Assembly: GCA_002454505.1 (NCBI GenBank)
Contig: DKJA01000133.1
Coordinates: 1-64,000, forward strand
Direction: 5' to 3'
Length of the DNA stretch: 64,000 nt
Origin: Oxalobacteraceae bacterium UBA6704
Lineage (GTDB): Bacteria; Pseudomonadota; Gammaproteobacteria; Burkholderiales; Burkholderiaceae_D
Position 1 is the stretch's first letter. Each line of letters opens with the position of its first letter. The notes beneath the pieces are model-generated. The model saw nothing but the letters and a program-made list of their open reading frames with translations. It did no database searches and had not been told where the DNA came from. This document shows, piece by piece, positions 7,932-15,864 of this stretch. A program made the translations under genes and the position numbers.

Positions 7932-9077
7932 ATGAAAAAACTCCTCGCGGCACTGGCTTCCAGTGTCCTGATTCTCTCTTCCGCAGTCGCCCAGACCATC
8001 CCTTCGCCGACGATCGCCGCCAAGTCCTGGCTGCTGCTGGACGCCACGAGCGGCCAGCTGATCGCGGCCCAGGATCCGAACATGCGCGTCGAACCGGCGT
8101 CGCTGACCAAGATCATGACCGCCTACCTGGCGTTCGAAGCGCTGCGCGACAAGAAGCTGGACATCAACCAGATGGTCACCGTGTCCACCCGCGCGTGGAA
8201 GGTCGATGCGTCCAGCTCGAAGATGTTCATCGATCCGGCCACGCCCGTCTCGATCAACGACCTGCTGCACGGCCTGATGGTCCAGTCGGGCAACGACGCG
8301 GCCGTCGCGCTGGCCGAAGCGGTGGCCGGCGACGAAGGCACCTTTGTCACGCTGATGAACCGCGAGGCGCAGCGCCTGGGCATGACGAACACCAAGTTCG
8401 CCAACCCGCACGGCCTGCCGAGCCCTGACAACTACACCACGGCGCGCGACCTGTCCGTGCTGGCCAAGCACATCATCCTGGAGTTCCCGCAGTACTACAA
8501 GATCGACTCGGTGAAGAGCTTCACGTACAACAAGATCACCCAGCCGAACCGCAACCGCCTGCTGTGGCTCGATCCAACCGTGGACGGCATGAAGACGGGC
8601 CACACGGAATCGGCGGGCTACTGCATGATCGCGTCGGCCAAGCGCCCGAATGGCACCGGCGAACGCCGCCTGATCTCGGTGGTGATGGGCACGACGTCGG
8701 ACGGCGTGCGGACGGCCGAGAGCCAGAAGCTGCTGAACTGGGGCTTCCAGAACTTCGACACCGTCAAGCTGTACTCGAAAGGCCAGGCCGTCGACACGCC
8801 GGACATCTGGAAGGGTTCGCAGTCGAAGGTCAAGATCGGCTTCCGCCAGGACGTGCTGGTGACGGTGCCGAAAGGCGTGGCCGCGAAGATGAAGCCGCAG
8901 CTGGAACGCAAGGATCCGCTGGTGGCGCCGGTGGCACTGGGCGCCAACGTGGGCAAGCTGAAGATGATGGTCGACGGCAAACCGCTGCTGGAACTGCCGG
9001 TGGTCGCGCTGGAGCAGGTGGACCAGGCGTCGATCTTCGGCCGCGCATGGGATTCGATGCGCCTGTGGCTTAAATAA
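7932..9077 (+). CDS. dacC: D-alanyl-D-alanine carboxypeptidase (PBP5/6 type)
   Basis: A 381-residue low-molecular-weight penicillin-binding protein. A signal peptide (1-20, cleaved near AVA-QT) precedes the S11 peptidase domain with SLTK (catalytic Ser57, Lys60), SGN (119-121) and KTG (221-223). A PBP5-type beta domain (about 275-365) and a C-terminal amphipathic helix that anchors it to the inner membrane follow. It trims the terminal D-alanine from peptidoglycan stem peptides. The gene stands alone and ends in a strong terminator. The family is certain; whether it is best called dacA or dacC is a naming matter. Confidence 0.92.
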   Translation: MKKLLAALASSVLILSSAVAQTIPSPTIAAKSWLLLDATSGQLIAAQDPNMRVEPASLTKIMTAYLAFEALRDKKLDINQMVTVSTRAWKVDASSSKMFIDPATPVSINDLLHGLMVQSGNDAAVALAEAVAGDEGTFVTLMNREAQRLGMTNTKFANPHGLPSPDNYTTARDLSVLAKHIILEFPQYYKIDSVKSFTYNKITQPNRNRLLWLDPTVDGMKTGHTESAGYCMIASAKRPNGTGERRLISVVMGTTSDGVRTAESQKLLNWGFQNFDTVKLYSKGQAVDTPDIWKGSQSKVKIGFRQDVLVTVPKGVAAKMKPQLERKDPLVAPVALGANVGKLKMMVDGKPLLELPVVALEQVDQASIFGRAWDSMRLWLK

Positions 9078-9094
9078 GCATAGTCGCCGTCGAG

Positions 9095-9122
9095 AAAAGC
9101 CCGCCATCGTGCGGGCTTTTTT
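9095..9122 (+). terminator. Rho-independent terminator after the carboxypeptidase gene
   Basis: AAAAGCCCGC (9095-9104) pairs with GCGGGCTTTT (9111-9120) across a six-base loop, followed by further T residues. A-rich on one side and T-rich on the other, it may work in both directions. Confidence 0.9.
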
Positions 9123-9203
9123 GCATTTCGGCGCCGCCTTCCTGCTCTATAATCCCTTGCTCATTTCACCACCAATCCATCTGCAACTCACCGAAAGCCC
9201 GCC

Positions 9204-10112
9204 ATGACGCAAGCGCCCTGCCCTGTCGTATCCACCGCCGAGAATGGCCTGGCGCTGTCGCGCATCGTGGCCGGCATGTGGCGGATGGGCGAGTGGAACA
9301 TGACGCCGCAGCAGCGCCTCGCGCTGATCGAGCAATGCCTGGACCTGGGCGTGACGAGCTTCGACCACGCCGACATCTACGGCGGCTATGCTGTCGAGGC
9401 GCTGTTCGGCGAGGCGCTGGCACTGAAGCCGTCGCTGAGGCAGCACATGCAGATCGTCAGCAAGTGCGGCATCAAGCTCGTGTCGCCGGCACGGCCCGCG
9501 CATACGTTCAAGCAGTACGACACGTCGGCCGCCCACATCGTCGCGTCGGTGGACAATTCATTGAAGGCGCTGCGCACCGGCCACCTGGACCTGCTGCTGA
9601 TCCACCGGCCCGACCCGCTGATGGACTTCGACGAGATCGCCGAAACGTTCGAGAACCTGCGCACGGCGGGCAAGGTGCGGCACTTCGGCGTGTCGAACTT
9701 CAGCCGCCACCAGTTCGAATGCCTGCACCGCCGCATCCCGCTGGCGACCAACCAGGTGGAATTCTCGCCGCTGCACCTGGCGCCGCTGTACGACGAAACC
9801 TTCGACGGCCTGCAGGACAAAGGGGTGGCGCCGATGATCTGGTCGCCGCTGGGCGGCGGCCGCCTGTTCGGCGACGATCCCGCCTCGGCGCCGCTGCGCG
9901 CCACCATCGGCAAGGTGGCGCAGGAGACGGGCCACTCGTTTTCCAGCGTGGTGTTCGCGTGGATCATGCAGCTGCCCTGCGCGCCCGTCCCGCTGACGGG
10001 TACCGGCCGCATCGCAGCGATCCGCGAGGCGGTGGAAGGCACCAGCTTCACGCTGAGCAGCGCGCAGTGGTTCGAGATTTTGCAGGCCGCGGCGGGGCGC
10101 GAAGTGGCGTAG
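9204..10112 (+). CDS. Aldo/keto reductase (YdhF-like)
   Basis: A 302-residue NADPH-dependent oxidoreductase of the aldo/keto reductase superfamily. The catalytic set is visible: Asp54 and Tyr59 in DHADIYGG, Lys87 in SKCG and His in LLLIHRPD, with the cofactor-binding GVSNFSRHQ and SPLGGGRL segments downstream. It resembles E. coli YdhF in length and motif order; the physiological substrate is unknown. It is a single gene converging on pssA, with only 6 bases between the stops. Confidence 0.87.
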   Translation: MTQAPCPVVSTAENGLALSRIVAGMWRMGEWNMTPQQRLALIEQCLDLGVTSFDHADIYGGYAVEALFGEALALKPSLRQHMQIVSKCGIKLVSPARPAHTFKQYDTSAAHIVASVDNSLKALRTGHLDLLLIHRPDPLMDFDEIAETFENLRTAGKVRHFGVSNFSRHQFECLHRRIPLATNQVEFSPLHLAPLYDETFDGLQDKGVAPMIWSPLGGGRLFGDDPASAPLRATIGKVAQETGHSFSSVVFAWIMQLPCAPVPLTGTGRIAAIREAVEGTSFTLSSAQWFEILQAAAGREVA

Positions 10113-10118
10113 TAAAGC

Positions 10119-10901
10119 CTACTCGTCGTCGTACACCACCGGCGGTGCAATGCCCTTCCAGCCAGAGCGCCAGGCGAGATTGAGCGCCACGGTGAACGCG
10201 ATGTACACCACGAAGAACAGCACGAAGTAATAGAAGCGCAGCCAGACCAGCAGGGCCACGTTCACGGCCAGCAGCACGAACACCTTGGCGCTTTTCTTCT
10301 GCTTCGAGCTGGGGAAGCGGATCGTCGACACCATCAGGCTGCCGACGACGAACAGCAGCAGCACGATCAGCCAGCCCTGCAGGCTCGTGTCCGGCGGTGC
10401 GGGCCACGCCACCACGAACGCGGCAACGCAGGCGGCACCCGCCGTGATGGGCATGCCGACGAAATACTTCGGATCGGTGCGGCCGACGTTGACGTTGAAA
10501 CGGGCCAGGCGCAAGGCGCCGCAGGCCACGAAGAAGAAGGCAGCAATGCCGCCGGCGCGCAACAGCATCGGATCGGCGGGCCCCATCTGCACGAACGCGT
10601 AGCAGTACAGCAGCATCGCCGGGCCGCAGCCGAAGTTCATCACGTCGGCGATCGAATCGAGCTGCACGCCGAACTCCGAACTGGTGCCGGTGGCGCGCGC
10701 GACGAAACCGTCCAGCGCATCGAAGATGCCGGCCAGGACGAGCAGCGCGGCGGCCAGCCGGTAGTCGCCCGGATAGCCGACGTGGGCATTGTCGACCGAG
10801 ATCACGATACTGCCGAAGCCGCACGCGATCGACAGCAGGGTGACGAAACTGGGCAGGGCAAACTTGGCGCGCTGCATGCGCCGGGTGCGCGGTGTGTTCA
10901 A
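10119..10901 (-). CDS. pssA: CDP-diacylglycerol--serine O-phosphatidyltransferase
   Basis: A 260-residue integral membrane enzyme of phosphatidylethanolamine synthesis, transferring phosphatidyl from CDP-diacylglycerol to L-serine. The CDP-alcohol phosphatidyltransferase signature D-G-x2-A-R-x8-G-x3-D-x3-D is intact: Asp64, Gly65, Arg69, Gly78, Asp82, Asp86. About eight hydrophobic segments follow, the usual pattern for the membrane-bound (subclass II) enzyme rather than the soluble E. coli type. It is transcribed leftwards from the divergent region shared with the CAP-domain gene. Confidence 0.9.
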   Translation of the reverse strand: MNTPRTRRMQRAKFALPSFVTLLSIACGFGSIVISVDNAHVGYPGDYRLAAALLVLAGIFDALDGFVARATGTSSEFGVQLDSIADVMNFGCGPAMLLYCYAFVQMGPADPMLLRAGGIAAFFFVACGALRLARFNVNVGRTDPKYFVGMPITAGAACVAAFVVAWPAPPDTSLQGWLIVLLLFVVGSLMVSTIRFPSSKQKKSAKVFVLLAVNVALLVWLRFYYFVLFFVVYIAFTVALNLAWRSGWKGIAPPVVYDDE

Positions 10902-11043
10902 GTGGGTCCGCCTGTCAAAGTGTGAGGCTTATTGTAACGCCCGAGGCCAATCCTGAGCGAACAGTAACAAAACCGCCGCACCGCAGAAATTGGCATAGAA
11001 TCGGCTGATGGCCGGCCCCGACCGGCGCCTGCGGGAGTGGATC

Positions 11044-12009
11044 ATGCACTCGAACATCACGGCTGGACTGCGCTGGACAAGCCGCCTCGCCGCGCTGCTG
11101 GCCGCAGCGGCCCTGGCGGCCTGCGGCGGCGGCGGCGGCGGGGACGTGACGGGCACCTCCGGCGTCACGCCTGTAACGCCGGTCACCCCAGCCCAGCCGG
11201 GTGCGCCCGCCGCCACCGGCGATACGGCGACGGACGGCTTCGCCTGGTTCAATTACCGGCGCGGCCAGATCGGCTTGGCCACGCTGGCGCGCAATGCGCG
11301 CATCGACCAGGCGGCCGTCGGCCACTCGAACTATCTGCGCCTGAACAACACGGTGTCGCACGACCAGGTGGCCGGCAAGCAGGGCTTCACCGGCGCGGCG
11401 GTGGGCAATCGCCTGGCCGCCGCCGGTTACACGGTGGCGGGGCAGTATGCGTATGGCGAGGTGATCTCCGCCGCCAGCGACCGCACCGGCTTTTACCATG
11501 CGGAAGAATTGATCGCGGCGATCTACCACCGCTTCGTCATTTTCGAGCCGGTATTCCGTGAGATGGGCACGGGTGCCGCCACAGGCACCAACAACTACAC
11601 GTATTTCACTGCCGATTTCGCCGCCACCAACGGCTATGGCACGGGTGTCGCGCGCGGCAGCGTGGCGGTGTATCCGGCCAGCGGGCAGACCGCCGTGCCC
11701 GTCAGCTTCCTGAGCGACACCGAGTCGCCCGATCCGGTGCCCGGCCAGAACGAAGTGGGCTATCCGATCAGCGTGCATGCCAATATCAGCGCCACGGTGG
11801 CGGTGACCGCCTTCACGGTCAGGCCCCGCGGCGGCACCGACCTTGCCGTGCGGCTGCTGGCCGATGCGAGCGACGAACACACGCCCGGCTCGGCTGCCGC
11901 CATCATTCCCCTCGCCCGCCTGGCGGCCGCCACCACGTATGATGTCACCTTCACCGGCACCGTCGACAGCATCGCCGTCACCCGCAACTGGTCGTTCACC
12001 ACCCGCTAA
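11044..12009 (+). CDS. CAP-domain (SCP/PR1-like) lipoprotein
   Basis: A 321-residue secreted lipoprotein. Lipobox LAAC (Cys27) is followed by a glycine run, a Thr/Pro/Val-rich linker (about 35-60) and a CAP domain (about 68-195, with FNYRRGQIGL, the HSNYLRLNN segment and SHDQ). The C-terminal part (about 220-321) looks like a beta-sandwich or Ig-type domain. CAP proteins in bacteria are poorly understood; some bind lipids or act on peptidoglycan. ATG 11044, preceded by GGGAG, is preferred to an in-frame ATG twelve codons earlier because it places a proper signal peptide at the N-terminus. The stop is directly followed by the Hpt gene's ATG. Confidence 0.82.
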   Translation: MHSNITAGLRWTSRLAALLAAAALAACGGGGGGDVTGTSGVTPVTPVTPAQPGAPAATGDTATDGFAWFNYRRGQIGLATLARNARIDQAAVGHSNYLRLNNTVSHDQVAGKQGFTGAAVGNRLAAAGYTVAGQYAYGEVISAASDRTGFYHAEELIAAIYHRFVIFEPVFREMGTGAATGTNNYTYFTADFAATNGYGTGVARGSVAVYPASGQTAVPVSFLSDTESPDPVPGQNEVGYPISVHANISATVAVTAFTVRPRGGTDLAVRLLADASDEHTPGSAAAIIPLARLAAATTYDVTFTGTVDSIAVTRNWSFTTR

Positions 12010-12588
12010 ATGACACCTCTTCCGCGCGACCTGCCCGCCCTCGATGTCGAACAGGGTCTCGGCAGGCTGATGGACAACCGCCGCATTTATTTCAAGGCGC
12101 TGCAGCGCTTCGGCACCTACCGCGCAGCGGCGCAACAGGCCGCCACGCTGCTGGCCGGCGGCGACGCGGTGGCCGCGCACCGGCTGATGCATACGCTGAA
12201 AGGTGCCGCCGGCCTGCTGGGCGCGCTCGAGGTACATGCGCTGGCGGGGCAGGTGGAAGCGGTGTTGCGGGAACAGGGCGAAGCCGGCCCGTTATTCGAC
12301 GAACTGCAGCGCGCCCTGCAGCGGGTCGATGCGCGGATCGAAAACGTGCTGGCGGACTACCGGATCGAATCGCCGGCGGCGGACGAGCCGTCACCCGGCC
12401 CGGCGGTGCTGCTCGGCCGGCTGGAGGCGTTGCTGGAAAATGGCGACGGCGCGGCGGCCGACCTGGTGGAACGGTGGGGAAGCGAACTGGAAAATGCCGT
12501 GGGCGCGGCGCCGTGGCAGGCCGCGGCAGCGGCAATGGACGACTACGATTTCGAGCGCGCGCTCGCGTTGCTGCGTGCCGCGCGCTGA
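12010..12588 (+). CDS. Histidine phosphotransfer (Hpt) domain protein
   Basis: A 192-residue soluble protein with an Hpt domain in residues 15-115. The phospho-accepting histidine is His61 in HTLKGAAG. The C-terminal 70 residues are helical, with no recognised domain. Hpt proteins pass phosphate between hybrid kinases and response regulators; a candidate hybrid kinase lies 40 kb away (50790-54293), but no partner is adjacent. The ATG immediately follows the CAP-lipoprotein stop, so the two are probably co-transcribed. Confidence 0.82.
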   Translation: MTPLPRDLPALDVEQGLGRLMDNRRIYFKALQRFGTYRAAAQQAATLLAGGDAVAAHRLMHTLKGAAGLLGALEVHALAGQVEAVLREQGEAGPLFDELQRALQRVDARIENVLADYRIESPAADEPSPGPAVLLGRLEALLENGDGAAADLVERWGSELENAVGAAPWQAAAAAMDDYDFERALALLRAAR

Positions 12589-12601
12589 CCGCCGGCGCGC
12601 A

Positions 12602-12802
12602 TCAGCGCGTGTACTCGGCTTCTTCGTCGAACGAGTCGGCGCATTCCTTGCCGCAGAAGCGGCGCACGCTGTCGAGCGGCTTTTCGCAGTACCAGCACGA
12701 GCCTTTCGGCGGCAGCGTCTGGCGCGATTGCGCGGCCTGGCGCATGACCGGCAGCAACGGATTCAGACTCCCGGCCGGCACTGATTCTTGGATCGATTCC
12801 AT
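12602..12802 (-). CDS. Small zinc-ribbon-like protein
   Basis: A 66-residue protein whose second half carries a CxxC...CxxxC pattern (CWYCEKPLDSVRRFCGKEC), as in small treble-clef or DUF2116-like zinc-binding proteins, with an acidic C-terminus. The first 30 residues are unremarkable. The function is unknown; such proteins often bind zinc and nucleic acid or protein partners. AAGGGG precedes the ATG at 12802. It converges with the Hpt gene, with 13 bases between stops. Confidence 0.65.
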   Translation of the reverse strand: MESIQESVPAGSLNPLLPVMRQAAQSRQTLPPKGSCWYCEKPLDSVRRFCGKECADSFDEEAEYTR

Positions 12803-13156
12803 GATGTTCCCCTTTCAGACAGCACGTCGGACTGCTTGCAAGATTACGTCAGCGGAACTGGGCGGGCATGACAGGCATCAACGCCCCGACCTACAGATTC
12901 GCTGCTCGCGCGCCGGCAACGTCGTGTTGCTCGAATAAATAATAGCAGGATTAAATCAGGTCAACTGACGCCGTTTGGTGCGTTGGCGCACGCCGGGAGA
13001 CACTTTGACAACAATGTCATGGCGGCCCCGAGGGGAGAACATTTTGACAATGGAAGGGCGGCTGGCGATAGTCGTAAAAAGGCGACCGTGGCGCTGTCTT
13101 GAGGAGTGGGCTGGAGTTGCGCTACCATTCTTCAAGACCAAAGTCAGGCCGGCGCC
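12803..13156. other. Intergenic region of 354 bases between divergent genes
   Basis: This region separates the zinc-ribbon gene (left) from the unknown gene at 13157. On the minus strand TTGACC (12959-12964) followed 17 bases on by TATTTA is a possible promoter for the zinc-ribbon gene. On the plus strand there are two TTTGACAA copies (around 13004 and 13032) flanking a GGCCCCGAGGGG run, which could be promoter -35s or a regulator site. No RNA gene or coding frame is convincing. Confidence 0.4.
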
Positions 13157-14305
13157 ATGAGCGAATACCAGTACTATGAATTTGCCGCCATCGACCGGCC
13201 GTTGAGCCGCAAGGAGATGGCCGAACTACGCGCGGTTTCCACCCGTGCCGATATCACGCCACGCGGATTCGCCAATCACTATGAATGGGGTGAGCTCAAA
13301 GCCGATCCCGCCGACTGGATGCGGCGTTACTTCGACGCTTACGTCTATCTGGCCAACTGGTGCAGCTGCCAGCTGTCACTGCGCCTGCCGAAAACAGCCT
13401 TCCGGAAGGCCGAACTGGCGCCATTTGCCAATGCATTCTCGCTGACCATCGACGCCAGCGAGACGCATTGGATCATCGACTGGGTATTGCCGGAAAACGA
13501 AGACTACGACCGTTTTGCGGTGGACGATGGCACCGGCTGGATGCGCCGGCTGGTTGCCTTGCGCGAAGAGCTGTCGCGTGGCGACTTGCGGCCCCTCTAC
13601 CTGGGCTGGCTGGCCGCCGGCGCGTTCCTCGACGACGAAGATCTGGAACCGGACGTTCCGCCGGGACTGACGCAACTGTCGCCCGCGCAGCAGGCCCTGG
13701 TCGAGTTCCTCCAGGTCGACCAGGACCTGCTGGCGGCCGCCATCGCCGGCAGTGCGGCGGCCGCGTCGCAGGAAGACGACGAATCCCGGCACATTCCCGC
13801 CTGGCTGGATACCTGGGCCGCTCCGGACATGCAGGATGTGCTCAAGTGCATTGCACTAGGACAGGGCCAGGATGCGGAACGCCGGGTGAAAGCGCACTAC
13901 GCCGCGTGGCTGAAAGCGCAGCGCCCGGCATCCTCGGGCACATCCCGGCGTACCGTGGCCGAGCTGCGCAGGCTCGCTCAGGCGGCGGCAGCAACCAGGC
14001 AGGTCCGCGAAACCGGGCTGCACGAGGAGCGTGAAGCAAAGCGCCGGCAGCAGCGGGAGGCAGAATTGCGCGAGGTGATGGCCAGGCCGGACAAATACTG
14101 GAAGGTGGCGGCCGAAGAAGCATCACGCGGCAATGCCTCCGGTTACCGCCAGGCGGTACAGGCCCTCGCGGTGCTGGCCGAAGGCTATGCACTGGTGCCC
14201 AGCGCGGAGGCGTTCGAACGCGATCTCCGGCGCTTTCTCGTGCCTTACGCCAGCCGCACAGCCCTGTTGCGTCGTCTTGCCGAAGCGGGACTGTGGTCAG
14301 GATAA
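13157..14305 (+). CDS. Conserved-looking protein of unknown function
   Basis: I do not recognise this 382-residue protein. It has no signal peptide or membrane segment. Residues 1-170 are mixed alpha/beta with several Trp/Tyr-rich stretches (NHYEWGEL, YLANWCSCQ, HWIIDWVLPENEDYDRF). Residues 170-260 are acidic and helical, and residues 265-330 form a charged Arg/Glu/Gln-rich helix likely to be coiled coil. The start ATG 13157 opens a clean reading frame with codon use typical of the neighbourhood. It converges on mnmE with 23 bases between stops. Confidence 0.6.
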   Translation: MSEYQYYEFAAIDRPLSRKEMAELRAVSTRADITPRGFANHYEWGELKADPADWMRRYFDAYVYLANWCSCQLSLRLPKTAFRKAELAPFANAFSLTIDASETHWIIDWVLPENEDYDRFAVDDGTGWMRRLVALREELSRGDLRPLYLGWLAAGAFLDDEDLEPDVPPGLTQLSPAQQALVEFLQVDQDLLAAAIAGSAAAASQEDDESRHIPAWLDTWAAPDMQDVLKCIALGQGQDAERRVKAHYAAWLKAQRPASSGTSRRTVAELRRLAQAAAATRQVRETGLHEEREAKRRQQREAELREVMARPDKYWKVAAEEASRGNASGYRQAVQALAVLAEGYALVPSAEAFERDLRRFLVPYASRTALLRRLAEAGLWSG

Positions 14306-14328
14306 ATGCCGGGTGAAGGGCTACTACA

Positions 14329-15708
14329 TTATTTCCCGATACAGAACCGGCTGAAAATCACCCCCAGCAAATCATCCGACGAAAACGCGCCGGTGATCGT
14401 GGAAAGCTGGGTCTGCGCCAGCCGCAGCTCCTCGGCGAACAGGTCCAGCGACTGGTCCGTTTGCGCGGCATGCTCGCCGGCGAGGGCCAGATGTTTTGAC
14501 GCCGACTTCAGCGCGATCAGGTGCCGTTCGCGGGCCAGGTACAGCGATTCGCCCGTCTGCTGCCAGCCGGCGATGCGCAGCAGTTCCTTGCGCAGCAGGT
14601 CGATGCCGGTGTGGTCGTGTGCCGACAGGTAGATATGCGTGGCATCGTCGCTGGTGTCCAGCGACGGCTTGTGGCCGGACAGGTCGATCTTGTTCCAGAT
14701 GCGCAGCACCGGCACGCCGGCCGGAAAGCCGGCCAGGATGGTTTCGTCGGCGCGGGTCGGGCCGTGGTTGGCGTCCAGCATGTGCAGGATCACGTCCGCC
14801 TTGCCCACTTCGCCCCAGGTGCGCTCGATGCCGATGCGCTCGACCACGTCCACCGCTTCATCGTGGCCGCGGATGCCGGCCGTATCGATGATGTTCAGCG
14901 GGATGCCTTCGATCTGGATGGTTTCGCTGACCTTGTCGCGTGTGGTGCCGGCGATCGGCGTGACGATGGCCACGTCGGCGCCCGCCAGCGCATTGAGTAG
15001 TGAGGACTTACCTACGTTCGGCTGCCCCACCAGCACCACATTCAGCCCCTCGCGCAGCAGCGCACCCTGCGACGCCTGGCGGAACACGTGATCGAGCGAT
15101 TCGACGATGCCCTTCAGCTGGCCGCGCGCATCGGATTTTTCCAGGAAGTCGATTTCCTCTTCAGGGAAGTCCAGCGTGGCTTCGACCAGCATGCGCAGGT
15201 GCGTCACGCGCTCGACCATCGCGTGGATCGCCTGCGAGAACGCGCCGGACAGCGATTGCGATGCCGACTTGGCGGCCGCTTCGGTCGATGCATCGATCAG
15301 GTCGGCGACCGCCTCGGCCTGGGCCAGGTCGAGCTTGTCGTTCATGTAGGCGCGGCGGGTGAATTCGCCGGGCTCGGCCAAGCGCAGGCCGCAGTCATGG
15401 CCTGCTTCAAGCACCCGTTGCAGCAGCATCTGCAGCACGACGGGGCCGCCGTGACCCTGCAGCTCGATCACGTCCTCACCCGTGTACGAATGAGGACCCT
15501 TGAAATAGATCGCGATGCCCTGGTCGATCAGCGTGCCGTCCTGCTGGGTGAACGGAATGTAGGTGGCGTGGCGGGGCTTGAGCTCGGTGCCGGCAAACAG
15601 CGCCTGCGCCAGCGCGCGCAGGTTTTTGCCGGAAGCGCGGACGACGCCGATGCCGCCGCGGCCGGGCGCCGTGGCGATCGCGGCGATGGGAGAGGTGTCG
15701 AGGTTCAT
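14329..15708 (-). CDS. mnmE: tRNA modification GTPase MnmE
   Basis: A 459-residue GTPase that, with MnmG, makes the 5-carboxymethylaminomethyl modification on wobble uridine of certain tRNAs. The N-terminal domain (1-120) binds formyl-tetrahydrofolate. The G domain has G1 GQPNVGKS (228-235), DTAG (275-278) and NKID near 340. The protein ends in CIGK, whose cysteine (456) is the conserved catalytic-region residue. The start ATG 15708 was chosen by homology; the open frame upstream runs into the REP-like repeat. It is the last gene of the rpmH-led operon. Confidence 0.95.
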   Translation of the reverse strand: MNLDTSPIAAIATAPGRGGIGVVRASGKNLRALAQALFAGTELKPRHATYIPFTQQDGTLIDQGIAIYFKGPHSYTGEDVIELQGHGGPVVLQMLLQRVLEAGHDCGLRLAEPGEFTRRAYMNDKLDLAQAEAVADLIDASTEAAAKSASQSLSGAFSQAIHAMVERVTHLRMLVEATLDFPEEEIDFLEKSDARGQLKGIVESLDHVFRQASQGALLREGLNVVLVGQPNVGKSSLLNALAGADVAIVTPIAGTTRDKVSETIQIEGIPLNIIDTAGIRGHDEAVDVVERIGIERTWGEVGKADVILHMLDANHGPTRADETILAGFPAGVPVLRIWNKIDLSGHKPSLDTSDDATHIYLSAHDHTGIDLLRKELLRIAGWQQTGESLYLARERHLIALKSASKHLALAGEHAAQTDQSLDLFAEELRLAQTQLSTITGAFSSDDLLGVIFSRFCIGK

Positions 15709-15730
15709 AAGGGGAATTCTAACGAAAAAA

Positions 15731-15819
15731 GGACAGACGCCCATTTCCCAGGAACTGTTTCCTGAAAAATGGGGTCTGTCCCCATTTTTGAAGCAATGTT
15801 TCTTGAAAAATGGGGACAG
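15731..15819. repeat. REP-like palindromic repeat, two imperfect units
   Basis: Two related hairpin units lie in tandem between mnmE and yidC. The second has perfect 14-base arms, CTGTCCCCATTTTT (15776-15789) and AAAAATGGGGACAG (15806-15819), around a 16-base loop. The first (15731-15779) has the degenerate version with CCCATTT and AAAAATGGGG arms. The two share the centre AACTGTTTCCTG / AATGTTTCTTG. Such GGGGTCTGTCCCC repeats resemble dispersed REP elements of proteobacterial chromosomes; only this copy is in the window. Confidence 0.7.
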
Positions 15820-15864
15820 CCGGGTCGCCGGACCGCACATTTTTCGAGCAATTATTGCTGGTGA

